Shown: positions 46,381-59,273, numbered from the stretch's first letter. The stretch: 64,000 nt of DNA from Chamaecyparis obtusa (GCA_027943335.1 BSBK01002925.1:372001-436000), one strand, 5' to 3'. Notes: generated by a model from the letters alone, not told the origin. Translations and numbers: made by a program.

Positions 46381-47755
46381 TAGAGGTTGCAGATTTGTTG
46401 AATGAGTTTTAGGATATTGTATTTGATAATGTACCTGATGGATTACCACTAGTAAGGAAGATTAGTCATCAGATGGATTTGATTCTAGGAGCTAGTTTTC
46501 CAAACAAGGCAGCACATAGAATGACACCAATAGAAAGTGAAGATTTGAATAGACAAGTACATGAGTTATTGTAGAAGGGGTTTATTTGAGAGAGTTTAAG
46601 TCTGTATGCTATACCAGCAGTATTAGCACTGGAGAAGAATGGAGAATGGAGGATGTGTAAAAATTCTAGAGCAATAAACAAGATCACAATCAAGTACCGA
46701 TTTCCATTTCCATGAATGGATGATATTATGGATTGTTTGAGTGGGGCTGTGTATTTCTCAAAGATAGATATGAAGAGTGGATATCACCAGATTTGGATCA
46801 GAGAAGGAGATGAATGGAAGACTACCTTCAAGACAAAGGAAGGACTGTATGATTGGTTAGTCATGCCTTTTGGGCTAACCAATGCACCGAGCACTTTCAT
46901 GCGGCTCATGAATGAGGTTCTGAAAGAGTTTCTGAGTAAGTTTGTCATTATTTATGTAGATGATATTTTGATCTTTAGTAAGAGATTGGAAGAGCATATG
47001 ATGCATATTCATATGCTGTTTGAGAAGCTAAGAGAAGAGAAATTGTTTATTAATTTGAAGAAGTTCAGTTTTGTGAAGAAAGAGTTAGTGTATTTGGGGT
47101 TTGTAGTTTCAACAAAAGGTCTAAAAATGGACCCAAAGAAGGTACAAGCTATTCTTGAATGGCCTAATCCAAGGATTGCTACTAAGGTAAGATCTTTTCA
47201 TGGTTTGGCTAGCTTTTATAAAAAGTTTATCAAAAATTTTAGCAGTATTTGTGGACCATTGACTAAAACAATGAGAGGGAATAAAAAATATTTCAAGTGG
47301 ACTAATGGGGCAGATAAGAGTTTTAAACTATTGAAACAAAAGGTTACATAACAACCTATTTTTCTTGATTTTAATAAGGTGTTCCAAGTAGATTGTGATG
47401 GTATTGGTACTACAATAGGAGCTATTTTGAGCCAAAAAGGTAAACCTATTGCTTATTTCAGTGAGAAGTTAAATGATGCCAATAGAAAATATTCTATTTA
47501 TGATCAATAATTTTATACTATAGTTCAGGAATTGAAGAAGTAGAGACATTATCTACTTCCTAAGGAGTTTGTTTTGTATACTGATCATCAAGCTTTGTAA
47601 TATTTGAATAGTCAAGGAAAGTTGAATCAAAGATATTTGAAATGAGTTGAGTTTTTGCAGAGTTATACATTTATTTTGAAACATAGAAGTGGAAAGTCTA
47701 ACAAGGTTGTAGATGCGCTTACCAGAAGGAAACTATTGCTGATAGAGATGTAGAT
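46381..47755 (+). pseudogene. Chromovirus D reverse transcriptase and RNase H
   Basis: The RT runs LPDGLPLVRKISHQMDL, then [20 protein letters not shown] (catalytic D), [20 protein letters not shown] and [20 protein letters not shown] (YVDD intact), open for 211 codons at 46716-47351. The thumb includes [15 protein letters not shown]. RNase H: FQVDCDGIGTTIGAILSQ (the DAS aspartate retained as DCDG), KPIAYFSEKLNDANRKYSIY, LYTDHQAL, KHRSGKSNKVVDALTRR. Confidence 0.92.
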
Positions 47756-47759
47756 TGAG

Positions 47760-49046
47760 GTGGTTGGGTTCAAGGAACTCAAGAATTTGTATCTAGAGGA
47801 TCCTAATTTTGGTGAAGCTTGGAAAGCTTGTAAAGAACCTATTACTCTAGACAGAATGAAGTGGTTGGATTTCATCATTCAGGATGATAAGCTATTCAGA
47901 GGGAGTCAGTTGTGCATTCCAAGAAGTTCTATGAGGGAGAATCTCATGAAGAAGAATCATAGCGGAGGATTGGCTGGACATTTTGGTCATGATAAAACCC
48001 TTGCTTTGGTTAGTGAGAATTATTATTAGCCACAGTTGCAGCAAGATGTCAAGAAGTTTGTACAGAGTTGCAGACTATGTCAGATGGTGAAAGGAGTGAA
48101 GTAGAATACAGGGTTGTATCAGCCATTACCTATACCAGAGAAGCCTTAGGAGGATATCAGTATGGACTTTGTTCTTGGTTTACCAAGGACACAGTGGAGA
48201 CATGATTCAATTGTTGTGGTAGTTGATAGATTTTCAAAGATGGCACATTTTGTACCCTGGAAGAAGACCGGTGATGTTGTTCATGTAGTAGAATTATTTT
48301 TCAGAGAAGTGGTGAGATTACATGGTTTTCCAAAGAGTATAGTTTTAGATAGGGACACTAAGTTCATTGGATATTTCTGCCATATATTGTGGAAGAAGTT
48401 GAAGATAGATTTGAAGTTCAATTCATCACATCATCCATAGACTGATGGACAGACAGAGGTGGTGAATAGGAGTTTGGAAAATTTGCTGAGATGTTTGGTT
48501 GGAGATAAGCCAATGGGATGGGATTTGATTTTACCATAGGAAGAATTTTCATACAATAATTCTATCAATAGGAGCACTGATAAATCACCATTCTAGATTA
48601 TATATGGGAGTAGTCCAAGAAATTTATTTGGGTTGAGAAAGATAGATAAAGGAGAAATAAGTAGTGCTAAAGTTGAGGATTTTGCAAAACATTTGAAGAA
48701 CATCCATGAGGAGGTGAGGAAGCACATTACCAAGATGAATGTGCAATATAAGGCTAAGGCAGATGCAAAAAGGAGGCATAAAGAATTTTAGGTTGGAGAT
48801 GAAGTCATGGTTCATTTGTGGAAGGAAAGATTTTCAGTTGGTACATATAAAAAGTTGAAAATGAAGAAGTTTTGACCATGTAAGATATTGAAGAAGCATG
48901 ATTCAAGAAATGCATATGAGGTGAAGTTGCCTACTGAGATGAATATTTCACCAATATTTAATGTTTTAGATCTGACAGAGTATCATGAAGGAGGTGTTGA
49001 AGATGAGGTTACAGCAGCATAGTGGAGTATTCCAACAACCAATTCA
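47760..49046 (+). pseudogene. Chromovirus D integrase
   Basis: Zinc domain: HSGGLAGHFGHDKTLALVSE then CRLCQMVKG (H2C2). Core: [20 protein letters not shown] (D), [20 protein letters not shown] (D) and TDGQTEVVNRSLENLLRCLV (E). All three catalytic residues remain. The C-terminal part has EVMVHLWKERFSVGTYKKLK (GPY-like region). About eight stops interrupt it. Confidence 0.9.
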
Positions 49047-49211
49047 GATATCCAGGAGATTGAAGACATATTGGATAGTCACGTTGGTAGAAGCACAAGG
49101 AACAAGACATATGAAGAGTATTTGGTCAAATGAAAAGGATGACCTATTGAAGATTCATCATGGCTAGCAAAGGAGGAGGTTAACCATCTTGGTTTTCCTC
49201 TATACACCTGA
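49047..49211 (+). pseudogene. Chromodomain at the integrase C terminus of D
   Basis: EIEDILDSHVGRSTRNKTYE, then EYLVK-stop-KG-stop-PIEDSSWL, then AKEEV. The order E-I-L-D…Y-L-V-K-W-K-G…E-S-W with both tryptophan/cysteine positions lost to TGA is that of a chromodomain, which tethers chromoviruses to heterochromatin. It ends at the TGA 49209-49211. Confidence 0.85.
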
Positions 49212-49459
49212 GTCGTGATAGGGTCACTTCTCAAATTATCTCGAGTATCTGATGCAAGAGCATCTTGGGTGTAAGAGCAATCTTGCATCACCCAAAAATA
49301 ATTCTAGTTTTGTTTTCAATAAGGGCTATCTTGTGTAGAGCTGCTATTTATGGAAACTTACTACTTTTACTAAGTTGTTAATATGATCTCAAAATGTTTG
49401 GATTTCATAGTTGGAGGTTCATCTCAGTCATTTCAGCCTACCAGTTGAGTTTCATTACT
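49212..49459 (+). other. Chromovirus D 3' untranslated region
   Basis: Non-coding, ending just before the 3' LTR. No polypurine tract is obvious next to the LTR start; the nearest purine runs are weak. Confidence 0.5.
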
Positions 49460-50063
49460 ACATCATCAGTATTGGTGAAGTTATTGAGGTTTTTGGGTAC
49501 AAAATCTTTCAAGTCAATTTTGAACATCTTAGAGGCTCCGGATCGTGATTGACCCCTAGCTAACTGGCACTAGTGCATGTCAGGCACTGTAGATCTTGTC
49601 ATGGCATTTCCAAAGTGGTTACAATAGAAAAATGGAGCTACGATTAAAAATTTATGGCCTCTGAAAGTTGGGTTACCTAAAATCATATTTTGTATTTCTT
49701 TTGAGCCAACCCTATTGTAATAATTCTGAAAAATAAATAATTCTATGTCTAGTTTGCCTAAAAGGCTAAATTTTAGGAATCTTCTTGGGCGGTGGAAATT
49801 ACCTATATAAGAAAGGTCTATAGTGTTGTCTGAGGTAGTTTTGGGGGACAGTTCTAGGTAGTAGATCTGGGTATTGATTCAAGGCTTTGTCCTACATAAT
49901 ATTGTAAGGGAATACCCATGTGGCTTTGCATATTGTAATTTTGAAAGTTTGTAATTCCACATTTGTGGAGATAATAAGAAGTCTATTTTATGTTCTTGCA
50001 TATTGTTTTCATTTCTCTATTTTTGTTATGTGTTTGTGGTATTAAGGGGAGCACCCTTCATCA
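49460..50063 (+). repeat. 3' LTR of chromovirus D
   Basis: Aligns with 43947-44552. It ends ACCCTTCATCA and is followed directly by the B LTR sequence tattcattgactctcc, which is intact at 16481 in the left LTR. Confidence 0.85.
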
Positions 50064-50847
50064 TATTCATTGACTCTCCATCACTAGGTAGGACAACTAT
50101 TTTTAAAGTAAATGAAATTAAATGATTGGTTCTGATTATTGTGTTTCTGACTATAATGATTTCAATCATTCCTCATAAAATAAAGATGCATTTACACAAG
50201 CTAGTGCCTTATCCATTGGGAAAATAACACTAGAAAATAGAGCAAATACAAAGATCCTTGAAGAACTTAGTTCATGAACATAAATACAAATACTCCAACT
50301 CTTTCCTACTTGCAAACAATCCTTATGCAAATCAAATGAACATGTATCCCATTTTGAGAAATATTTAATCTAACTCTAGATCAGAACTCAAAGTAAAAAT
50401 ACATACATATAAGCCTCTAATAGACTTAGAAATTCATATATTTGACATAGAGGAGAGGTAAAGACCTGCAACTTATATTAAGTATAACCTTTGATCATTT
50501 GTATACAATATATGCTGAGAAACAATCCTATGGATAACAATATCAATATATCCTCAATTAAGGGTTAGGGTTTCAAAATTTCTATCTTCTCAACACCTAA
50601 GATTGTCAATGCCTAATTTGATCATGGAAAATCCTTTTATATACAAGGAAATGTAACAAGCTATCGATAATATTAGGGTTTACAAAAATTTACCCTAAAA
50701 CTTTACAACCACCCCACTAGGTTTACAATAAATGCCTCAATCTAATCTTGGACTAATATTTTGTAAGCAGGCCACCTTAATTTATGTCTTCAATCTTTTC
50801 CTCGATCTCTTCAAATAAATTTGATCACCATTTCTTCATAGTTGTTT
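50064..50847 (-). repeat. B right LTR, segment downstream of the LTR reading frame
   Basis: The equivalent of about 16480-17309 in the left LTR. Non-coding and A/T-rich. TATATACAAGG near 50637 occurs in both copies. Confidence 0.75.
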
Positions 50848-52528
50848 TCACAATAAATATACTTTACATCTCAACCACATCCATATCAATGATTCGCAAT
50901 CTTCATTTGGCTCAAGAAGTAGATGGCACATCTTTCTTTTCAGCATGGGGGATGTACTGATACCTCCACTTATTGAACACCTCCTCACTTGGGAACACAA
51001 AATTGACAAATTCAGCCCTCTTGCCGGACAATTGTTCCCATTTTCCTTCGATTTTCTTGAGCTCCTACTGAATATATTCAAACTTTGATTTGGCAGTCAT
51101 TAATAACTTGATGGTGTGGATAAAGGAGGAAGTGTTTTCCAAAACACTTGTCATTCTTTCTACGAAAATTTCATCCATCTCCTCTCTCCATTTGTACAAC
51201 TCCTTCAATTCACTAGTATCCTTGAAAACACTTGGTACTAATTCACAATTTGGATGTGTTAGTTCTTTCTTTAACACATTGGACTTCCTTTGAAAATCAT
51301 CCAAAATTATACTATACTCCACAAGTTTCTTTACAGACTGATGCATTGGCTTGATCAATGGATCGCGATCAACTGGGCCCTTAGATAACCAATGAAATAA
51401 CCTTTTGTTTAGGGATCTCTCAATCAAATTATTCAAAATTGGTCCAAACTCATCCCTATCTTTTTCTAAAGATGTAAGAAAAAATTGTAATCTTCTAGCA
51501 TGATCAAACAAAATTGAAGGCTTTAGATCATGAGCAAACTGCATTATTGCCTCTATGATTTTCTCTTCATATTTCTAATTTGCAAGGGATCTAGCCTTCA
51601 CATGCTCATCCCTCTCTTTCTCAAGCTCCACCCTAATCTCTCTTAGTTTGTTTGTTTCCTCAACTGATTGTTGCTTTTCCCAACTGATTCTTGCATCTAT
51701 GCTTGTTTCTAGGAGAGGTGATGGTGGAAATTCAACAATAGGGCTAGAAGAAGATGCTACTACTTGCCTATCAGCAATCATCAATTGAGGTGACCTATGA
51801 TCCTATGGCCCTGACAACTATGCAATCAATTTGTCCTTCTAGATCAAGTCTATTTTCAACTCATGGTAAGATTTAAGGATAGTTTCAAACTTAATCCTTA
51901 ATTCCTCTTTCTCCTATGCATCTCTCTCTGCTACCCTCACATTGAATTTAGCCATCTCCAAAATGATATTTGAGGCTTCTAGACCTAAATTTTCACCGAA
52001 TCTTTGCACCAATAAGTTCCCAACATATTCTAAAGAGAGAACCTCTCTTTTCCCTTTATTTTCTTCCCTCTTTAGGGACCACATGACCAAAGCTGCATGG
52101 TCATCAGAAAAAGCCACACCCCTAGTAGCTTGTTTAGCCTATTCTTCCATATATAGAATGGTAACTTTACTCTTTCTAACTGAAACAAAAATAGTTGCAT
52201 CAGCAATATACCATTTAGGGAGAATTAATACTCTTGCAGTATGAATCATGGCTCTTCCTTCCTCCGAGGTTATCTTCGCAAACTTCTTCATCATTTCCCC
52301 TTTTGTCTCATTTTCAATTTTAGTTATATCCCTATCAAGGAATTCTTCTTTCTTTTTCCCACAAAGTTCTTTATATTGGTTTCTTTTCATCCTTCACAAG
52401 AACTGAAGGAATTCCCTAGTCCTTACAAAATTGTCATCTCAAATAAAAGAGTCACTAGCCTATTTCAAAATTGGGTCTATCTCTTTTCCCTCAAAATCTA
52501 CCACCAAAAGGTCCATCTCTATTCCTTT
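50848..52528 (-). pseudogene. LTR-borne reading frame of B, right copy, C-terminal half
   Basis: Same protein as 17310-18990 in the left LTR. Open pieces: MAFSDDHAALVMWSLKREEN (52117-), MIADRQVVASSSSPIVEFPP (51784-) and MQFAHDLKPSILFDHARRL (51544-51065). A one-base shift near 50930 changes the frame for the last 27 codons, which still match. The stops differ in part from those of the left copy. Solo LTR E separates it from its N-terminal half at 59274. Confidence 0.75.
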
Positions 52529-52533
52529 GGGTG

Positions 52534-53785
52534 TGTTAGTGTTTGAACCTGCAGATTAATCAAATACTCAAATAATCCCAATGGCTATAACCTAGCAAGT
52601 TACAAACTACTAAGGTATTAAGGTTAAAACCTTCTTCACTTCGAGTAATACATACTCAGGCGGGTGTACCTCTATCAATTCAACATTCAGCTGAGCTCTG
52701 AATTGAGAACTAGCTCTTTCACTGCTCTGTTACTGCCTTCAAAATCCAAATCAATAAGTGGCTAAAACTCTGAGTATAGCCCAAATCATCCTGATACACA
52801 ACATCATGATATAGACTATAAAAATAGCAACACGATACAATGGCTTAAGGATATTCATCCTTCTTCCTTTTAGAGTTAAACTCAGGGAAGGGTTAACCTC
52901 GTTTATTACTTCTACAAAGCACTGAAATACATATTTATGAACTTGTCATAATATGACTCAAGTCTGGAAATTATGCATATAAAGTAAAATGTCAATCAAT
53001 TATATATTTGGATGGTAAACAAATGTAAGTGGATCTAAAACCAGTCCCTTATCCGCTGGGCATCAGAGTCGAACTCTACCTTCACATATATCTATTAAAG
53101 AGAATACAATGAAACTCCAATAACATGCCTAACATATCATTGTTTCCATTCCTAAACCTGTCATCAAATCCACATATAGATATTCAATTCCCAGAGACCT
53201 CCCCTAAGATTTTACTCTTTCCTTGAAAGATACTTAAGCTCAACCCCTACATTCACCTTATGAAAGATGTATTTAAACTGTCTTACAATTTAAATGCATA
53301 AAGAAACTAAAACATTCCACATGTAAAGACGATCAAATTGTAGTAACATAAATCCAGTGTATTTGTATTAATTGATAAAATGCATTCGTACAATTTTCCT
53401 TGATTTCACAGAAAATCCAGGTTCTATATTTCAGACCTCTCCTTTTACCAAATATTTTCCAACCTCGATCAACAATAAGAACAGACTATTTATACTAATC
53501 AACCATCCTGGAATCCTCGAAAGGATGCAACAAGCTTTGGATGGCTGATAGAAAATTGCGCTAGAAAACAAAAGAAAATACAAATAGAAAGATATTTAAT
53601 CAAAGACAGCAAGGCGTATTTTCAATTCTGAACGACTTCCACAGCTGGCACCTTTGTTTGTAGATATTTTCAGAGCAGTTACCAAGTTTGTCATATTAAT
53701 GATGACCGCCATTACAGGCTAACTTACATCATTCTCTGTTTGAACACGCTCTCCCTCAAATTCTGGATCAGGTGCCAAGTGCGAT
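52534..53785 (-). repeat. E LTR, region downstream of its reading frame
   Basis: No coding signal on either strand and no recognisable structure. It would contain R-U5 and polyadenylation signals if E is an LTR. Confidence 0.5.
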
Positions 53786-56700
53786 CTATTCTTTTTCCTC
53801 CTCCGTCAGCTGGATGACCAGTTTCTTCTTCTTCTTTGTGATTAGCTTTTCCCAAGCTGCCACATCATCATCAGATGGCCAATTGTAGCTCTGCAGCTCC
53901 TATAACAAGTTGACTTGCCGTTCCCATGTGGAATCAGTTACATTTTTAACTTCTGATATAAACTTGATACAATCACTTTCAACTTTGAATAAACTATCAA
54001 TTATATTGTTAGTTCCTTCTACGTCCAAAGCCTTATTGTCTTTTAGGAAGGCGTCTTGATTGATGACCAACTGACCCATTGACAGCTTCCAATCTTCCAG
54101 TTTAACGACATTTCCATTGTCATCATATACCGGGGGCAGATACTTGCTGTAATCTTTATCAAACATGGCTAACTTAGCCTTTATTTGGTTTGATTTTCCT
54201 TTAAAAAACTTTGATGCTGCACTTATTAAGCCAACCCTTTCAAACACTTCAGTTACTACGTTTGGGATATCAGGCCTGTGTTCTTGTAAACTGTCAAGCT
54301 TATCAAACAATAAATTCCTCCCAAACCAAATACTATAGAGTGGTTCCAAGGTGGCCAAATAGTCATTCACCTTTTGATTGGTCTGATGTAACAAGCTGAC
54401 TAATTTATGAACTGCATCCATCCTGTCCTTTATTTTGTCCTGCCTGTACTGCACTATTTTGGCTATAGTGTCCAGGGATGCATCCAATTTCACCTTTTCC
54501 AAGTCTTCAGCAGGTCCCTCAATTGCCTCCAAATTTACCTAAACAGGTACCTCAACTTGCAAAGGAGGAGGAGGAATTATTTTTGAGGCTTCCTCAAGTT
54601 TGACATTTATTTCTGCCAGCTCATCTTCCAACTGTTTGATCCTCATCATTTTCAGATCTCTGTCCTTGGCTACCATGCTTGAACTCTCAAACAATTTGGC
54701 ATATCTTTTTGACAGCTGAGCTGTCTTGGCTTCATTCAGATTAGCCCAATGAGTTACTACCTTGGAGACCTCAAGGTCTGTTGTATTTTGTACAGTCCAT
54801 ATAATCTTATTCCCCTCCATCTTATCCTCTATACTCAATAGAGATGGCTTCTAAGTTTTGGGAGCCATGGACCACATTGCAACAGCCTGGGACTTAGGGT
54901 CATAGCCACTTCCTCTAATCATGTCACCAATGTGAACTTCATATGAGAGGCTACCCTCTGGTTGCTTTCTCAGTTGATCAATGAGGAATGCAGAAGTTAG
55001 ATCCCATCCTGGGGTTAACAACATTCCACTTGATTTAACCAAATCTCTGGCTTCGTCCACTGTGATGGGATCAAGGCTAGGATCATATGAAGCAAGAGCT
55101 CTCAAAGTTTCTTCACTTGGCTCCATACCTTCAGGCAGAGCTTTCTTCACTTCTTGATGCTTGTTCCAAATGAGAAAACTCTTGAACTCATCAGTCTTAA
55201 TGAACTGATCATCACTCAAGAATTCCTCTTGATAGACCTCTCTGATATCCTTCTCTAACCATAAGGATTTTTCTCTGTCTTCTTGCTCAATGGCTATCTT
55301 CTTGCCTGCTCTTATTGCTTTCCTCAATTGATGATGATATGGCCTATCACCTGGTACAAGAGCAGATGCTCTGTCAATTTCCCTTCTTTGCCTCACATGC
55401 CTTGAAGGTTCACCTTCCTCAAGCCTCTGTCTCTTCAATGGTGGCTCTGAGATATCCTGCATTTCTGGTTGATCTTGAGTAAGATCAACAACTGGTGGTC
55501 TCTCAACCTGTGGAGGACTATCTTCTTCTTGTGACTCATCAGTGAATTCTTCCTCATCAGAAGATGAATAATCTTTCTTCTTCTTCTTCTTTGGCTCATT
55601 CTGATCAATCAAACCTTCCAATTGATTTGCCAAGGTGTCATACTTTTCAATCATTCCATGAATCCTCTTCAAATAAGGAAGATCGGGGAAAAAACCCTCA
55701 AAAGGAATCCGAGATGCTTTCAACTGGTTGGACAAATCGACTAAATCAAAGAATCTGTACCATCTCCTTTTAACTTCATCTTCATCTAAGATGTTTCTGA
55801 TCACATCTTCTTCATCCAAACCTTCATGCTCTTTGATCACACCAATGTTTGGGATGTAAGTCATCCTAGCGGTCTTGATGAAATCCTCAGGATCTATGTG
55901 CCTACAAGCACCAGTAACCATTTTGAATTGTTGTAGCCATGCACTGATTTGAGGAAAAGCCCTCTTTCCTATCAGGAAATCACCTACCTTGAATTGCCTA
56001 GGTGTGAATGTACCCTTTCTGTGAGGGGCCAGGAGCTCTTTATCTGTACACATAAGCTGCCAAACAAATTCCAAACAAGCCAACCTCGGAGGCACATACT
56101 TTGGTAATAAATGTGGGGGTTGGGGACAGCCATAAACTCTGATAATTATGGAATTATCTCCCAAGTAGAAATCACCCCAATTGTGATTTCCATCCCACTT
56201 ATCCACATACTGCAGTGGTCTTAAAAGCCTGAGGACTCAAGGAGATAACCTAGTGACATTGATACCTAACATCCTGATAATTGGATAAACAATGAAATTC
56301 TGAAAAACACAAAAATCTACCTCATTAGATGTAGAATTCCATATTCTCACCCACAACTACACTGGGTTGTGCTGATCCTTGAAATTGAATCTTGGTTTTA
56401 GCATGTTTGCATCAAAACTGTTGATGTTGAAAAACATAATCAAATGCATTAATAGAGAATAATGCATGAACTCAATAGGGCTTTTTCTTTCTTGGATAGA
56501 CATTAGCCCCTGATGCATCCTATTGATCACATATTGGATGTAATCATAGTCAGTGTTTACCAAAGGATTTTGAATATCCAGGATGATCATCAGCAAGTCA
56601 GCTGGTAAAAATTCTGCACTCCCATCCATTCCCAAAACTCTACATAATGCATAACAAGTATATCTCATATAATGATGGAGGGATTTGAACTGGTATGGGG

Positions 56701-57270
56701 CATTCATGTTAGCAGGAAGGGGGGCTATATATTTGTCCTATTTTGGCATATGCTTAACCAATTGGTCTTTTACTGACCCTACATTGCTTCTGTATCTTGC
56801 CTTTTCTTTGTTCAAATCAATCTCAGTGGAAAAGGACATGTAAAGACCAAAAGCTTTCATAAAGGATCCCCTATCAAGAGTAACTAAGGGTGATTGGTCT
56901 TCTTTTCTGATTGTCCTTGAGATAGGGTCATATCTTCTGGCTAGGGCAACAATTAAATCAATATCTAGGAAAACGTCAGGGACAACCATTTTTCCTAGTC
57001 CTAGCACCCAACCATTACATACAGGAACATGCTTATTTCTATTACCGTAAAAGAAATTGAAAATGGTGTAACCTGTGAATTACGGAGTAATTGGATCTCT
57101 ACACCATTCCAAAAGATCTTGGAACATGTCATTAGCAGCCCTCTTGTTCTGACTGGAGCCCTGCAACAGTTTCAGGAATTCATCTGAAAAATTAGGCTTA
57201 TTCTTGTCCTCACCCGCTTTGGACTTGGCTCACCACTGGAAGACGCTGCACTCTTCTCTGGTTGACTCAT
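53786..57270 (-). pseudogene. LTR-borne reading frame of E (unknown protein, about 1,160 codons)
   Basis: The ATG at 57268-57270 begins MSQPEKSAASSSGEPSPKR. A shift near 57210 is followed by one frame (1 modulo 3) to the TAG at 53786-53788, with only seven internal stops (five TAG, one TAA, one TGA). The longest open part, 56206-54851, has 451 codons. N-terminal block: LGLGKMVVPDVFLDIDLIV then ARRYDPISR, matching LDIGRLTVPIVFMDANLLV then ARCYDPMTR of B. Middle: a lysine run, acidic/serine repeat, and KRQRLEEGEP, a possible nuclear signal. Then SSGMLLTPGWDLTSA and SQAVAMWSM, matching B in order. C-terminal: coiled coil. No catalytic motif is recognised. Confidence 0.75.
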
Positions 57271-57714
57271 CTTTGCTACAGGAACACCTTCAATTCTCTG
57301 TATCTCAAATGCTTTTATGCTCAGAAATGCTCTGGACAGACAGAAACTCTTAATGACTGAAACTTGAACAAATAACAACGAGCTTCAACTTATTTATCGA
57401 TATGAATCCAAGGTGTGCAACTACCACAGTTAATGCAAATCTCCTTAATGGATCCCATATTCAATTTCATGTACCCCCAGATTTCAAATTTCAAGCTCGC
57501 CATATCCGGATGTTGACAGATAGATTAAACTACTTGAAAACAAGGTGAAGAGGGAATGATCAGGATTCTGTACTTTTAAACTATTTGCATCATGCAATCT
57601 TTCTTCTTGAAGCTGATTTGATGGCTTACTGGTTTTATGTCCATATCAACAAAGTACTTTATCTATGTGGCAACGGTCCTTTTTCCTTTTCCTTTATGAC
57701 CTTTTTCATCTGAG

Positions 57715-59010
57715 CTCATTTAGCGAACCAGCGACTGATGGCTTCTCTTAATCACTGAATAGAATGCTAACCCTAGCTATCAACCGGAGAACTGGCGACC
57801 ATTGGCTTCACTAGTTCTCTGAATCTTTGTTTGACCCTGGTTCACATCTGGAGAACTAGCGACTATTAGCTTCGCGGGTTCTTAGAATCCTCACCTTAAC
57901 CATCCAAGCATTTCGTGAATCAGTGAACAAAGGGTTCCCACTTACACAGTTAACCTGCAATTACCATTTGGTGAACTAGCAAACGAAACCATCTCCCATT
58001 CTCTTAATGTTATGACTGACAGTCAATTTTCCTGGAGATCTAGCGAACAAAGGGTTCGCGCATTCGCTGAAAGATATACTTAACCGCTTGACTGTCTGGA
58101 GAACTGGCGAACACTGGCTTCGCTGAGTCACTAAATCATTTAACTTAATCATCACTTTATACCAGGATTCCAGATTGACCGTTGATCTTCATCAATCGAT
58201 GGCTATCGCTAGTTCTCTGAATAACAAAACCCTTGACCATTTCATTCCGAGAATCACCGAACAAAGCCATTCGCTAGTTCTCCAAATACTCTATATCAGT
58301 GACAATTTCATTTCGAGAATAAGCGACTGAAGCCTTACAACTTATCATCCATTGATTCGCTTATTCGCCAGATTTCTTTAACCTTTACCTTTTTATTAAG
58401 AGAACTAGTGACCAAAGGCTTCGCTGAATCGCTGAATGGTTTAGCATATCACCAACTTATTCTGAGAATCAGCGAACAAAGAAAACTTATCTCCGCTGAA
58501 ATCCTTTTAGGCAAACCATCAGAACCACCAAATTTAGAGGATAGCATTATTTTCATTTAGTCGCTCATTCGCCAGATCAAATATGCAGGACCCACAGATA
58601 TCTTGAGATTAAAACAGGGCCGTTGATCTTGAAAGAAATCGATGGTATTCGCTAATTCTCTAGTTGAAACAACCCTTGACCGCTAGATTCTGAGAACAAG
58701 CGAACACAGTGTTCACTGAGTCGCTGGATTATTTCAAAAGACCACCAGATATTGCGAGAACTGGAGATAACCGCCATTCGCTAGTTCTCGGAAAAGAAAA
58801 TGAAACCGCCGAAACACTTGGAGACTTAGCGAACAAAGGGTTAGATGCTTGGCTTTAATGCATTCGCCAATTTGCTGGATGTTTGGGATAACCACTGGAG
58901 GATCTAGAGAACTGGCGACTGATATTAATAATGAACATGAACATGACTCATTCGCTGAATCGCTAAGTGGTTTTGACCTTTGATAATACATTTCCCGATT
59001 CAGCGAACAC
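57715..59010. repeat. Array of about eighteen imperfect dyads upstream of the E reading frame
   Basis: Units of the form GAGAACTAGCGA, then a spacer of 8-25 bases often reading ACAAAGG or ACTGGC, then TCGCTAGTTCTC, occur every 60-80 bases. Clear ones lie near 57788-57826, 57849-57886, 58030-58070, 58090-58130, 58247-58290 and 58755-58795. Half-units often alternate orientation. Two copies of CGTTGATCTT-nnnn-ATCGATGG (near 58180 and 58622) interrupt the array. Sequence between units is not conserved, so this is not a plain tandem repeat. It lies on the promoter side of the frame. Confidence 0.75.
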
Positions 59011-59273
59011 TAGGGGCAAATACGCATGTGCACAAATAGCAACTTAAGTGATTAAAAGGTAACCAAGAAAAAGAAACAAGAAGGCCACATGAAGTTTGGA
59101 AACGAATGGAAACATTTTGCAAGACAAAACCTAGGGTAAGGGTTTTCCTGAACATGTCAAGACCATTTTCACGACACTTTACAAACCCTAGTCCAGGAAA
59201 AACACTGGCATGGAGACCTAAACCATGAATTTGACTTCAAACCTCAAAAAAATTTAGGATACCCAACAGGGTG

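Larger units (their letters stand above)
43947..50063 (+). mobile_element. Chromovirus D (Ty3/gypsy with chromodomain)
   Basis: LTRs of about 0.6 kb at 43947-44552 and 49460-50063, a PBS at 44555, and gag, protease, RT, RNase H, integrase and C-terminal chromodomain in order. No target duplication can be found: the right flank is tattc of the B LTR and the left flank is a foreign fragment. Pol is mainly in one frame (0 modulo 3) with stops; gag starts in another frame. This copy is inactive. Confidence 0.88.
52534..59268 (-). mobile_element. Solo giant LTR E (6.74 kb) carrying its own reading frame
   Basis: Canonical ends, TGTTAGTGTTTG at the left and ACCCAACA at the right (minus: TGTTGGGT…CTAACA). 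It is flanked by perfect 5-bp gggtg (52529-52533 and 59269-59273), one copy of which is in the intact left LTR as gggtg at 18989. There is no PBS, gag or pol. Inside it a 1,160-codon frame lies 1.25 kb from the left end and 2.0 kb from the right end; the B LTR has 1.08 and 1.76 kb. I infer E is a solo LTR of a sister family of B. A non-autonomous element is the alternative. Confidence 0.8.

Noticed and set aside
57715..59010. CRISPR-like or simple tandem array
   Set aside because: The units vary in sequence, spacing and orientation, and the organism is a plant. It is a dyad-rich LTR region.
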